From contig JAUSNJ010000024.1 of assembly GCA_030645355.1 (NCBI GenBank), positions 19,846 to 83,845 of the forward strand: 64,000 bases of DNA. The letters run 5' to 3'. The stretch comes from Rhodoferax sp. GTDB lineage: Bacteria; Pseudomonadota; Gammaproteobacteria; Burkholderiales; Burkholderiaceae_C. The translations under genes and the position numbers were made by a program. Under the pieces are notes generated by a model, which was not told where the DNA came from, ran no database searches, and saw only the letters and a program-made list of their open reading frames with translations. Below, one piece after another: positions 17,324 through 25,263 of the stretch; the stretch's first letter is position 1; each line of letters opens with the position of its first letter.

Positions 17324-17701
17324 CTAAGCAGTCCTAAAGATGAAGTAAACCGCGCCGACCATGCAGAGCCCGGCCCAAACGTAGTCCATTTTGAACGGCT
17401 CATTCATATAGAGCATCGCGAACGGCACAAAGACGCTCAGTGTGATGACCTCTTGCGTGATTTTGAGTTGGGCCACGGTGAACCCAGCCTGCTGGAAACC
17501 TATGCGGTTGCCGGGCACCTGCAGCAGGTATTCAAACAGGGCGATACCCCAGCTTGCAAGCGCAGCAAAGTACCAGGGTGCGGTTGCCATGTTCTTCAGG
17601 TGCCCGTACCAGGCGAAGGTCATGAACACATTGCTGGCGATCAGCAGTAGAACTGTTTGCAGGGAGAAGGGAATGGTGTTCAGGAATTGCATGTCGCGCA
17701 T
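17324..17701 (-). CDS. DUF486 family small membrane protein
   Basis: About 125 residues with four hydrophobic helices, as in DUF486 proteins, which are distantly related to small drug/metabolite transporters. The characteristic NVFMTFAWYGHLK is in the first helix and NEPFKMDYVWAGLCM in the last. The start is uncertain: the track ORF runs upstream through a charged non-homologous stretch, and either the ATG used or one three codons later fits the first helix. The function is unknown. It follows the DUF47 gene by about 90 bp on the same strand. Confidence 0.75.
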   Translation of the reverse strand: MRDMQFLNTIPFSLQTVLLLIASNVFMTFAWYGHLKNMATAPWYFAALASWGIALFEYLLQVPGNRIGFQQAGFTVAQLKITQEVITLSVFVPFAMLYMNEPFKMDYVWAGLCMVGAVYFIFRTA

Positions 17702-17770
17702 TATCTCGGCTCGTTTGGCAGTCGGCTTATGCGCCAACGTTGGCTCTGAATTCGCCCGGCGCCAAGGACT

Positions 17771-17868
17771 CATGCGTCAGGCCAGGGGTGACCGTTTTGC
17801 GCAGGTAAAGGAGGAGCCCGAAGGACGGGGGACACGGAGCAAAACGGCCACCCCTGGCCTGATGCGTG
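17771..17868. repeat. Long imperfect inverted repeat between DUF486 and acnB
   Basis: Two 30-nt arms (17771-17800 and 17839-17868) share the core TCAGGCCAGGGGTG and CCGTTTTGC in inverted orientation and differ at only about three positions. The 38-nt loop can form a small inner hairpin (CCCGaaggaCGGG). No T-run follows and no convincing ORF uses it. It could be a member of a dispersed hairpin family, a structured RNA or a transcription barrier between acnB and DUF486. The rest of the 260-bp gap holds the acnB terminator and nothing else that I can name. Confidence 0.75.
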
Positions 17869-17903
17869 CGACCGAAATGATTGCGACACCCTCGGCGCGC
17901 AAC

Positions 17904-17937
17904 AAAAAAGCCCCGCAGCTTGCGCCGCGGGGCTTCA
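17904..17937 (-). terminator. Rho-independent terminator of acnB
   Basis: On the minus strand AAGCCCCGC..GCGGGGCTTTTTT forms a GC-rich stem directly followed by six T. It lies 24 bp past the acnB stop codon. Confidence 0.93.
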
Positions 17938-17961
17938 GGATTGAAACGGAAGGTGGAAGGC

Positions 17962-20571
17962 TTACGCCGCCACACCGTCCTTCACCGTGTCAGCCATGTC
18001 GGTGTAGTCCTTCACCTGGTCAAAGTTCAGGTATTGGTAGATCTTGTCGCTAGCCGCGGTCAAGACGCCCATGTCGGCCATGTACTCAGCCTTGGTCGGA
18101 ATGCGACCCAGCTTGGAGCAGATGGCAGCCAACTCGGCGGAACCCAGGTACACATTGCTGTTCTTGCCCAAGCGATTGGGGAAGTTGCGGGTGGACGTGG
18201 AGAACACGGTGGCGCCCTCCTTCACCTGCGCCTGGTTACCCATGCACAGGCTGCAACCCGGCATTTCCATGCGCGCACCGGCCGAGCCCAACACGCCATA
18301 GTGGCCTTCTTCCGACAACTGCTTGGCGTCCATCTTGGTGGGTGGTGCCATCCACAGCTTGACCGGGATGTCGCGCTTGTTTTCCAACAGTTTGGAAGCG
18401 GCACGGAAGTGGCCAATGTTGGTCATGCAGGAGCCAATGAAGACTTCGTCGATCTTGGCGCCGGCCACTTCCGACAAGGTTTTCACATCGTCCGGGTCGT
18501 TGGGGCAGGCCACGATAGGCTCATGGATGTCGGCCAGATCGATCTCGATAACCGCTGCATATTCCGCATCCGCATCGCCCTTGAGCAACTGGGGATCGGC
18601 CAGCCAGGCTTCCATCGCCTTGATGCGGCGGTTGATGGTGCGCACGTCAGAGTAACCCGTCGCGATCATCCACTTCAACATCGTGATGTTGCTGTTGATG
18701 TATTCGATGATGGGTTCCTTGTTCAGGTGTACGGTGCAACCACCGGCGCTGCGTTCGGCCGACGCGTCGCTCAGCTCGAACGCCTGCTCGACCTTCAGGT
18801 CCGGCAGCCCTTCGATCTCCAGAATGCGACCCGAGAAGATGTTCTTCTTGCCCTGCTTGGCCACGGTCAGCAGACCGGCCTTGATGGCATACAAAGGGAT
18901 CGCATTGACCAGGTCACGCAGCGTGACGCCGGGCTGCATCTTGCCCTTGAAGCGGACCAGCACGGACTCTGGCATGTCCAGCGGCATGACGCCGGTGGCA
19001 GCGCCAAACGCCACCAGACCGGAACCCGCGGGGAAGCTGATGCCGATGGGGAAACGGGTGTGGCTATCGCCACCAGTGCCCACGGTGTCGGGCAACAGCA
19101 TGCGGTTGAGCCAGCTGTGGATGATGCCGTCACCAGGACGCAACGGCACGCCGCCGCGGGTGCTGATGAAGTCGGGCAACTCGTGGTGCATCTTCACGTC
19201 CACGGGCTTGGGGTACGCGGCCGTGTGGCAGAAGGATTGCATCACCAGATCGGCGCTGAAGCCCAGGCAGGCCAGGTCTTTCAGCTCGTCGCGGGTCATG
19301 GGGCCGGTGGTGTCTTGCGAACCCACGCTGGTCATCTTGGGCTCACAGTAGGTGCCAGGGCGGACACCCTGCTGGTTGCCATTGACGACAGGCAGACCAC
19401 AGGCGCGGCCCACCATTTTTTGTGCCAGCGTGAAGCCCTTGTGTGTATCGGCCGGGTTGTGCGGCAGACGGAACAGGGTGCTGACAGGCAGGCCCAGTGC
19501 TTCACGCGCCTTGGCGGTGAGGCCACGGCCAATGATCAGCGGAATGCGGCCACCCGCGCGCACTTCGTCAAACAGCACGTCGCTCTTGACCTTGAACTCG
19601 GCAACCACCTTGCCATCCTTCAATGCCTTGCCGTCGTAGGGACGCAGTTCGATGACATCGCCCATGTTCATCTGGCTGACGTCCAGCTCGATCGGCAAGG
19701 CGCCCGAGTCTTCCATGGTGTTGTAGAAAATCGGGGCGATCTTGCTGCCCAGACAGACACCGCCAAAGCGCTTGTTCGGCACGAACGGGATGTCTTCGCC
19801 GGTGAACCACAACACGGAGTTGGTGGCCGACTTGCGCGATGAACCGGTTCCCACCACGTCACCCACGTACGCAACCAGATTGCCCTTGGCCTTCAGGCTT
19901 TCGATGAACTTGACCGGGCCACGCTTGCCGTCTTCCTCCGGCACGATGCCAGGGCGGGCGTTCTTGTGCATGGCCAGCGCGTGCATCGGGATGTCAGGGC
20001 GGCTGAACGCATCCGGTGCGGGCGACAGGTCGTCGGTATTGATTTCACCGGCGACCTTGAACACGGTCAACGTGATGCTTTGCGGCACTTCGGGACGGCT
20101 GGTGAACCACTCGGCATCGGCCCAGCTCTGCAGCACGGCCTTGGCGGCGGCATTGCCCTTGTCGGCCTTTTCCTTGACGTCGTGGAACTGGTCGAACATC
20201 AACAGGGTCTTCTTCAGGCCCTCGGCGGCTTGGCTTGCGACCACTGCATCGTCCAGTAGATCGACCATGGGGCTGATGTTGTAGCCGCCCAGCATGGTTC
20301 CCAGCAACTCGGTAGCGCGTTCGCGGCTGATCAGAGTGCACTTTTCGGTTCCGTGGGCCACAGCGGCCAGGTAGCTGGCCTTGACCTTGGCGGCATCGTC
20401 CACACCGGCGGGCACGCGGTGGGTGATCAGGTCCACCAACGTAGCCTCTTCCCCTTTGGGGGGGGCCTTGAGCAGCTCAATCAACTCTGCGGTCTGCTTG
20501 GCAGACAAGGGCAGCGGGGGAATGCCCAATGCGGCACGTTCGGCCACATGGTCACGGTAGGCTTTCAACAT
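17962..20571 (-). CDS. acnB: Bifunctional aconitate hydratase 2 / 2-methylisocitrate dehydratase
   Basis: TCA-cycle enzyme converting citrate to isocitrate, and methylcitrate intermediates in propionate use. The 869-residue product has the AcnB order, with the HEAT-like and swivel domains at the N-terminus. The three [4Fe-4S] cysteines lie in [10 protein letters not shown] and GCSLCMGNQ. The track begins at a GTG; the ATG four codons in (MLKAYRDHV) has AAGGAG eight bases before it and is the clear choice. It is downstream of the secreted-protein and mdh genes. A copy of the dispersed repeat fills most of the 66-bp gap upstream. Confidence 0.97.
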   Translation of the reverse strand: MLKAYRDHVAERAALGIPPLPLSAKQTAELIELLKAPPKGEEATLVDLITHRVPAGVDDAAKVKASYLAAVAHGTEKCTLISRERATELLGTMLGGYNISPMVDLLDDAVVASQAAEGLKKTLLMFDQFHDVKEKADKGNAAAKAVLQSWADAEWFTSRPEVPQSITLTVFKVAGEINTDDLSPAPDAFSRPDIPMHALAMHKNARPGIVPEEDGKRGPVKFIESLKAKGNLVAYVGDVVGTGSSRKSATNSVLWFTGEDIPFVPNKRFGGVCLGSKIAPIFYNTMEDSGALPIELDVSQMNMGDVIELRPYDGKALKDGKVVAEFKVKSDVLFDEVRAGGRIPLIIGRGLTAKAREALGLPVSTLFRLPHNPADTHKGFTLAQKMVGRACGLPVVNGNQQGVRPGTYCEPKMTSVGSQDTTGPMTRDELKDLACLGFSADLVMQSFCHTAAYPKPVDVKMHHELPDFISTRGGVPLRPGDGIIHSWLNRMLLPDTVGTGGDSHTRFPIGISFPAGSGLVAFGAATGVMPLDMPESVLVRFKGKMQPGVTLRDLVNAIPLYAIKAGLLTVAKQGKKNIFSGRILEIEGLPDLKVEQAFELSDASAERSAGGCTVHLNKEPIIEYINSNITMLKWMIATGYSDVRTINRRIKAMEAWLADPQLLKGDADAEYAAVIEIDLADIHEPIVACPNDPDDVKTLSEVAGAKIDEVFIGSCMTNIGHFRAASKLLENKRDIPVKLWMAPPTKMDAKQLSEEGHYGVLGSAGARMEMPGCSLCMGNQAQVKEGATVFSTSTRNFPNRLGKNSNVYLGSAELAAICSKLGRIPTKAEYMADMGVLTAASDKIYQYLNFDQVKDYTDMADTVKDGVAA

Positions 20572-20595
20572 AGTATTCACTCCTTCTTAAACAAC

Positions 20596-20649
20596 AAAAG
20601 TCTATCTAGCCCTCGTCAACAGGGCATAGTGCGCTATCTATTTTGCAGC
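20596..20649 (-). repeat. Dispersed repeat, copy upstream of acnB
   Basis: On the minus strand GCTGCAAAATAGATAGC, then ..TTGACGAGGGCTAGATAG, closely follows the repeat consensus. It overlaps the last four codons and the stop of the upstream secreted-protein gene, so the repeat provides that gene's TAG stop and ends 24 bp before the acnB start. Confidence 0.8.
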
Positions 20650-21210
20650 ACCTTGAACCATTTCCTGGACCCCACCGCTGGCAACAACCGGTACCAGTGC
20701 GGTCTTTGGCGCGTCCAGCAAGCCGGGCACCGGATTGCGTTCCAGCGCTTGGGCGACCAGCAATTGGTCCGGGTTCATGCAATCGTCTGCCAGACGCTTA
20801 CCCTCTTTCTGGTTCATCAGCATGGATTTGTTGGCCAATTGCAACCACACTGCACCGGACGACGCCTCTTCCAGACGGACCGCCCCGGTACTGGTCACGA
20901 CAGGCTCCATCAAATAGCGTTTGCGACCGATCTCCAGCACGAAGCGACCCAACGAATGGGCGTCCGGCGTCATCGTGACTTGAACGGACAGTTCGCACTG
21001 AATCTTGCCGACCAGCACTTTCCTGGCAATCGCCTCTTGCTCGGGCGACAAAACCACCGGCGCCAGGGCCTCCGGCTCTGCAGCCGCTCGCAAGGCCGCC
21101 TTGGCGGGTGACCGTTTGGTCTTTGCCACCGGCTTGCTGGGTTCGACCGCTTGCGCTGGCAAGGCCATGGCCAATGGCAACAACAGACCAACTATCAAAT
21201 GTTTCATCAT
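20638..21210 (-). CDS. Secreted protein of unknown function
   Basis: A 190-residue exported protein. The signal peptide MMKHLIVGLLLPLAMALPAQA is followed by a Pro/Lys/Ala-rich linker (about 22-55) and a compact domain of about 80 residues with two Cys (IQCELSV, LADDCMN) that could form a disulfide. The alternation of short beta strands between the Cys pair, with TSTGAVRLEE and a Trp, faintly recalls MliC-type lysozyme inhibitors, but I would not assign that. The ATG is preceded by GAGGG seven bases away; the track ORF extends upstream without support. It lies within the TCA gene island, between acnB and a CitE-like gene. The final residues (AAK) and stop come from a repeat copy. Confidence 0.75.
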   Translation of the reverse strand: MMKHLIVGLLLPLAMALPAQAVEPSKPVAKTKRSPAKAALRAAAEPEALAPVVLSPEQEAIARKVLVGKIQCELSVQVTMTPDAHSLGRFVLEIGRKRYLMEPVVTSTGAVRLEEASSGAVWLQLANKSMLMNQKEGKRLADDCMNPDQLLVAQALERNPVPGLLDAPKTALVPVVASGGVQEMVQGAAK

Positions 21211-21224
21211 GGAAGTACCCTCAC

Positions 21225-22280
21225 TTAGTGAACCCTGGACGGGAAGAATGCATGCGTGGATCCGGGCATTTCGCAACCGGTCTGGTGAGCGCGTTCCAGC
21301 ACCTGCCAGAAATACCGAAAACTGGCCCGATCATGCAGTTTGCCATCCACCGATATCGGTGCCCATTCTTCCCGGCTGGCCTTTTCCACAATACGTGCGG
21401 CCATCTCGATGGCCTCAAGGGAAGGCGTAAAGGCTCGCAAAATGGGGCGAATCTGCCCAGGATGGATACTCCACATACGGGTGTAGCCCAATGCACCAGC
21501 CGCCGTTCTTGCGGCGCGCTCCACCACCGAAGCATCGCGCAATTCGGTCACCACACAATGGGAAGGGACTTTGCCGGACGCATGGCAGGCGCTTGCAATG
21601 TCAAGCTTGGCCCGCACCACCAGCGGATGGTGAAACTGGTCCAGTGTTGCGCCATCCGTGGCAGCCCGAACGCCCATCGCCGTGTGGGAAATGGCGCCCC
21701 CGTGGGCGGATACAAAATCCATCAAACCAAAACTCAATGATTGCACCCGGGGATGTTCCGCAATCTCGAACGCCCGGTGCACAGCGCGTGGCGATTCGAT
21801 CAGGACGTGCAGGGGCAAACGGTCGACACACTGGCCCGGACGTACGGCAGCGTCAATGGCTTCCAGTGCCAGGTGCACATCGTGCAGGGACTCCACCTTG
21901 GGGAGCATGACGTAACTCAGGGACTGCGCTGCGCCGCCCACCACAATCGCCACGTCGGACGCGAACGCCGGGTGGTCCACCGCATGCAGCCGTGCGCCGA
22001 CCCGGCGCGACAATCCATCCGCTATCAAATTGGAAGCATCATTCGCGCTATTGGCGAGGGCGCAGACCATATTTGCCTGATCGACCTCGCCGCCAACGGG
22101 TGCTCCATCTTCGCAGTCCAGTGTCACGTCAAATACGCAGACACCGAACTCTTCCATCATCTCGGCCTGCAGTTGCAGGCTCTTGACCATCCGCGCCTCG
22201 ACGCCACTGTAGTGGTCACACACCGGCAACAAATCCGCAGTGCCCTGGGCACCAAGAAGAATGTCGCGCGGGTGTTCCAC
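21225..22280 (-). CDS. HpcH/HpaI aldolase / citrate lyase beta-subunit (CitE-like) family protein
   Basis: A 351-residue TIM-barrel C-C lyase of the CitE/malyl-CoA lyase group. The metal-binding acid is in FDVTLDCEDGAPVG, the substrate Arg region in ARLHAVDHPAF, and the second acidic site in LIESPRAVHRAFEIA. It starts with GTG three bases after the mdh stop, so it is probably translationally coupled to mdh. The substrate is not evident; malyl-CoA- or citramalyl-CoA-like thioesters are the usual ones. Residues about 69-87, after VGGEVDQ, coincide with a copy of the dispersed repeat and look like an in-frame insertion. Confidence 0.82.
   Translation of the reverse strand: MEHPRDILLGAQGTADLLPVCDHYSGVEARMVKSLQLQAEMMEEFGVCVFDVTLDCEDGAPVGGEVDQANMVCALANSANDASNLIADGLSRRVGARLHAVDHPAFASDVAIVVGGAAQSLSYVMLPKVESLHDVHLALEAIDAAVRPGQCVDRLPLHVLIESPRAVHRAFEIAEHPRVQSLSFGLMDFVSAHGGAISHTAMGVRAATDGATLDQFHHPLVVRAKLDIASACHASGKVPSHCVVTELRDASVVERAARTAAGALGYTRMWSIHPGQIRPILRAFTPSLEAIEMAARIVEKASREEWAPISVDGKLHDRASFRYFWQVLERAHQTGCEMPGSTHAFFPSRVH
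22021..22074 (+). repeat. Dispersed repeat, copy inside the CitE-like gene
   Basis: GCTATCAAATTGGAAGCATC.. followed by ..GGCGAGGGCGCAGACCATAT matches the repeat along its whole length with several substitutions. It is antisense to the CitE-like gene and keeps the frame open. Confidence 0.65.
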
Positions 22281-22283
22281 GAT

Positions 22284-23270
22284 TTACAGCAGGTGGGCGA
22301 CGCCGGCCTGCTCGTCCTGCAACTCCTTGAGCGTCTTGTTGATGCATTCCTGGCTGAACGCGTCGACCGGCAGGCCTTCGACCAGTTTGTATTCGCCGCC
22401 TTCGCAGGTCACGGCAAAGCCGAACATCGTGTCCTTGGGGATGCCGTACTGGCCGTCCGAAGGGATGCCCATGGTGACCCACTTGCCGTTGGTGCCCAGG
22501 GCCCAATCGCGCATATGGTCAATCGCGGCGTTGGCCGCGGACGCTGCGGACGACACGCCGCGCGCTGCGATGATGGCGGCACCGCGCTTGCCCACGGTGG
22601 GCAGGAAGGTATTGGCGTTCCAGTCCTGGTCGTTGATCATGTCCTTGACGCTTTGGCCGTTGATGGTGGCAAAACGGTAATCGGCATACATGGTGGGCGA
22701 GTGGTTGCCCCACACGGCCATCTTTTCGATGTCGGCCACGGCCTTGCCGGTCTTAGACGCCAACTGGCTCAAGGCGCGGTTGTGGTCCAGGCGCAGCATG
22801 GCGGTGAAATTCTTGCGTGGCAAATCGGGCGCGCTCTTCATCGCGATGTAGGCATTGGTGTTGGCAGGGTTGCCAACCACCAGCACACGCACATTGCGGC
22901 TGGCAACAGCATTCAGGGCCTTGCCTTGTGCGGTGAAAATTTCCGCATTCACGGCCAGCAATTCGGCACGTTCCATGCCGGGACCACGGGGACGTGAACC
23001 AATCAGCAGCGCGTAGTCCACATCCTTGAATGCCGTCATGGGGTCGCTATGGGCTTCCATGCCCACCAGCAAGGGGAATGCACAGTCCTGCAATTCCATC
23101 ATCACACCCTGCAGGGCCTGCTGGGCTTTTTCCACTGGAACTTCCAGCAAACTCAGCACGATGGGCTGGTCTTTGCCCAGCATTTCGCCCGAGGCGATAC
23201 GAAACAGAATGGCGTATCCAATTTGACCGGCGGCTCCGGTGACTGCAACGCGAACGGGCTTTTTGCTCAT
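22284..23270 (-). CDS. mdh: Malate dehydrogenase
   Basis: NAD-dependent malate/oxaloacetate enzyme of the TCA cycle. The nucleotide-binding motif [10 protein letters not shown] is at residues 9-18; substrate-binding Arg sit in [10 protein letters not shown], and the catalytic His in [12 protein letters not shown]. At 328 residues it belongs to the longer, cytosolic-type MDH family common in betaproteobacteria, not the 312-residue E. coli type. The ATG of MSKKPVRV has GGAG eight bases upstream. It is the first gene of a minus-strand run mdh-citE-like-secreted protein-acnB and is divergent from a GntR regulator, with a palindromic operator candidate between them. Confidence 0.96.
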   Translation of the reverse strand: MSKKPVRVAVTGAAGQIGYAILFRIASGEMLGKDQPIVLSLLEVPVEKAQQALQGVMMELQDCAFPLLVGMEAHSDPMTAFKDVDYALLIGSRPRGPGMERAELLAVNAEIFTAQGKALNAVASRNVRVLVVGNPANTNAYIAMKSAPDLPRKNFTAMLRLDHNRALSQLASKTGKAVADIEKMAVWGNHSPTMYADYRFATINGQSVKDMINDQDWNANTFLPTVGKRGAAIIAARGVSSAASAANAAIDHMRDWALGTNGKWVTMGIPSDGQYGIPKDTMFGFAVTCEGGEYKLVEGLPVDAFSQECINKTLKELQDEQAGVAHLL

Positions 23271-23393
23271 GGTGATAACTCCAGGAAGTGTTGTGAAAAC
23301 GGCGACTGTCCGGGGACCCAAGCAAAAGGTTGAATCCTTCAGAATGTTTTGGAGTTTACCCCTGAAATAGCTGCAAAGTCAATTTGTCTTATG

Positions 23394-23405
23394 TCTTATA
23401 TAAGA
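23394..23405. promoter_or_regulatory. Palindromic operator candidate between mdh and the GntR regulator
   Basis: TCTTATATAAGA is a perfect 12-bp palindrome, and TGTCTTA also occurs as a direct repeat just upstream (GTCTTATGTCTTATA). Such AT-rich dyads are typical GntR-family operators. It lies 124 bp from the mdh start and 56 bp before the preferred regulator start, so it could serve autoregulation and mdh control together. Confidence 0.6.
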
Positions 23406-23460
23406 TATGATTGCGCATGTTTTCGAGACTGACTCCAAGCTGACTTCCGGGGCCCCATTC

Positions 23461-24270
23461 ATGTCCGCAACGACTACTCCCAGCAATGACCACGCCACAA
23501 CTCAGGGCACCGAGTTGGGTGGGTCTGTCGCCGCGGCGCCGCAAACACCGGCGTTCAGCCCGCTGTACCAGCAGATCAAGGTATTGATTCTGCAAAGTCT
23601 TCAGGCGGGCGAATGGAAACCCAGTGCCGCCATTCCCAGCGAGATCGAACTCGCCGCCCGATTCAAGGTCAGCCAGGGGACTGTCCGCAAGGCCATTGAT
23701 GAACTGGCGTCCGAGAACCTGCTCGTGCGGCGCCAGGGCAAGGGCACCTTCGTAGCCACCCACGCAGAACGCCAGATTCAGTACCGCTTTCTCAAGCTGA
23801 TCCCCGACAACGGCGACCCCAGCAGCGAAGGCCCAGCACAACGCCACATCATTGATTGCAAGCGGACCCGCGCGTCGGTGGAAGTGGCGCGTGCGCTGGC
23901 CATTCGCACCGGCGACGCCGTGCTGCAAGTGCGCCGCGTGTTGTCGTTTACCGGCAACCCAACCATCCTGGAAGACCTGTGGCTGCCTGCGGCGCCATTC
24001 AAGGGGCTGACTGCCGAGCGGCTGCGGGACTACAACGGACCGATGTACGCCTTGTTTGAAACCGAATTTGATGTGCGGATGGTACGGGCGGAAGAAAAAA
24101 TCCGCGCCGTGTTGCCTGACCCGGAACAATGCGAACTGTTGAAAACCGATCCGCAAACCCCGCTTCTGAGTGTGGAACGCATCGCCTACACCTATAACGA
24201 TGCGCCCATGGAAATGCGCCGGGGTCTGTACCTCACGAACAAGCACTACTATCGGAATGCCCTCAATTGA
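23461..24270 (+). CDS. GntR family transcriptional regulator with UTRA domain (HutC subfamily)
   Basis: A 269-residue regulator. The winged helix-turn-helix (about residues 35-105) has the GntR pattern SPLYQQIKVLILQSL, IPSEIELAARFKVSQGTVRKAIDEL and VRRQGKGTFV. The rest is a UTRA ligand-binding domain ending in MRRGLYLTNKHYY. The track start is 18 codons upstream and overlaps the TCTTATATAAGA palindrome with no Shine-Dalgarno sequence, so the second ATG is preferred. Flanked by mdh and sdhCDABE-gltA, it is a good candidate for a TCA-cycle regulator responding to a carboxylate, but the ligand is unknown. Confidence 0.85.
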   Translation: MSATTTPSNDHATTQGTELGGSVAAAPQTPAFSPLYQQIKVLILQSLQAGEWKPSAAIPSEIELAARFKVSQGTVRKAIDELASENLLVRRQGKGTFVATHAERQIQYRFLKLIPDNGDPSSEGPAQRHIIDCKRTRASVEVARALAIRTGDAVLQVRRVLSFTGNPTILEDLWLPAAPFKGLTAERLRDYNGPMYALFETEFDVRMVRAEEKIRAVLPDPEQCELLKTDPQTPLLSVERIAYTYNDAPMEMRRGLYLTNKHYYRNALN

Positions 24271-24372
24271 ACACCTTGTTGATGCAAGTCCAGTGTCAGC
24301 CTGTTGCAGTGCAATAGAATTTTGACTTGAAGCAGCAATAATTACATCCGGTTACATCCAGAAAGCCTACTC

Positions 24373-24816
24373 ATGTCTGAGCTCAAACCTGCACCCCGCG
24401 CCAAACGGCCGGAATTCCGCAATATCAATGCATTCAATGACTTACCCGGTTACCGTTGGCCGTTGGCGGCCATTGTTTCCGGCATGCACCGCGCCAGTGG
24501 CCTGATCATGTTCCTGTTGATGCCCTTCATCATCTGGATGTTTGACACTTCGGTCAGTTCGGAATTCTCGTTCGCACGCTTCACATCGGCATTCAACAAC
24601 GGCATCGGTTTTGTGCCCGGCATTTTGGTCAAACTGGTTGCCCTGGGTCTGATCTGGGCATACTTGCACCACTTCTTTGCCGGCATGCGCCACATCCGCA
24701 TGGACCTGTTTCACACCGTCACCAAGGAAGCCGGCAAGAAGACCGCCCAGATCACCCTGCTGTTGAGCCTGGGTCTGACCGCGGTGCTCGGTGCCAAGTT
24801 GTTCGGCCTGTACTGA
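24373..24816 (+). CDS. sdhC: Succinate dehydrogenase cytochrome b556 subunit
   Basis: Membrane anchor of complex II, 147 residues. It shows the SdhC signature RPEFRNINAF..LPGYRWPLAAIVSGMHRASG with the quinone-site Ser/Arg and the heme b ligand His in LHHFFAGMRHIRMD, and three membrane helices. It is first gene of sdhC-D-A-B-E-gltA. The 102-bp gap to the GntR gene contains an odd palindrome TTGCAGTGCAA (24305-24315) that might be an operator; I could not define the promoter. Confidence 0.95.
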   Translation: MSELKPAPRAKRPEFRNINAFNDLPGYRWPLAAIVSGMHRASGLIMFLLMPFIIWMFDTSVSSEFSFARFTSAFNNGIGFVPGILVKLVALGLIWAYLHHFFAGMRHIRMDLFHTVTKEAGKKTAQITLLLSLGLTAVLGAKLFGLY

Positions 24817-24870
24817 TACGGCCGCGCTCACCGTCCAAACATCTCCGATTTACCCATTCAGGAACCCAAT

Positions 24871-25236
24871 ATGTCTGTAAATTACGGATCCAAGCGTGTC
24901 GTCGTTGGCGCGCACTACGGTCTTCGCGACTGGCTTGCCCAGCGCGTTACCGGCCTTTTGATGGCGCTGTTCACATTTGTCGTGCTGGCGCAGGTCATAT
25001 TTGGTAAAGGCCCCATGGGCTACGACAAATGGGCCGGCATCTTCTCCGCCCAATGGATGAAGACGCTGACCTTTGCCGTCATCATTGCGCTGCTGTACCA
25101 CGCATGGGTGGGCATGCGCGAAATTTTCATGGACTACATCCAGCCTGTGTATGTGCGACTTGCACTGCAGGTTTTTGCCATTGTCTGGCTCGTGGGCTGT
25201 GCGGGCTGGGCCATCCAGGTCCTGTGGCGCCTTTGA
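24871..25236 (+). CDS. sdhD: Succinate dehydrogenase hydrophobic membrane anchor subunit
   Basis: Second membrane anchor of complex II, 121 residues with three helices. The family motif YGLRDWLAQRVTGLLMALF opens the protein, and LLYHAWVGMREIFMDYI carries the heme-ligand His and the quinone-binding Asp-Tyr. It follows sdhC by 54 bp and precedes sdhA by 27 bp. Confidence 0.94.
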   Translation: MSVNYGSKRVVVGAHYGLRDWLAQRVTGLLMALFTFVVLAQVIFGKGPMGYDKWAGIFSAQWMKTLTFAVIIALLYHAWVGMREIFMDYIQPVYVRLALQVFAIVWLVGCAGWAIQVLWRL

Positions 25237-25263
25237 TCCCATTGAACTACTGAGGCTGATTTC

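Noticed and set aside
17727-17975. 82-residue minus ORF through the long inverted repeat near acnB
   Set aside because: It depends on the repeat arms being coding, overlaps the acnB terminator and has no ribosome-binding site or recognisable family.
17881-19842. 653-residue plus-strand ORF opposite acnB
   Set aside because: Antisense shadow of acnB; His/Gln/Gly-rich with no recognisable motif, and it crosses the acnB terminator.
20440-20470. C-run/G-run stretch in acnB resembling the GC hairpin element
   Set aside because: It encodes the normal AcnB segment [10 protein letters not shown], so coding constraint explains it.
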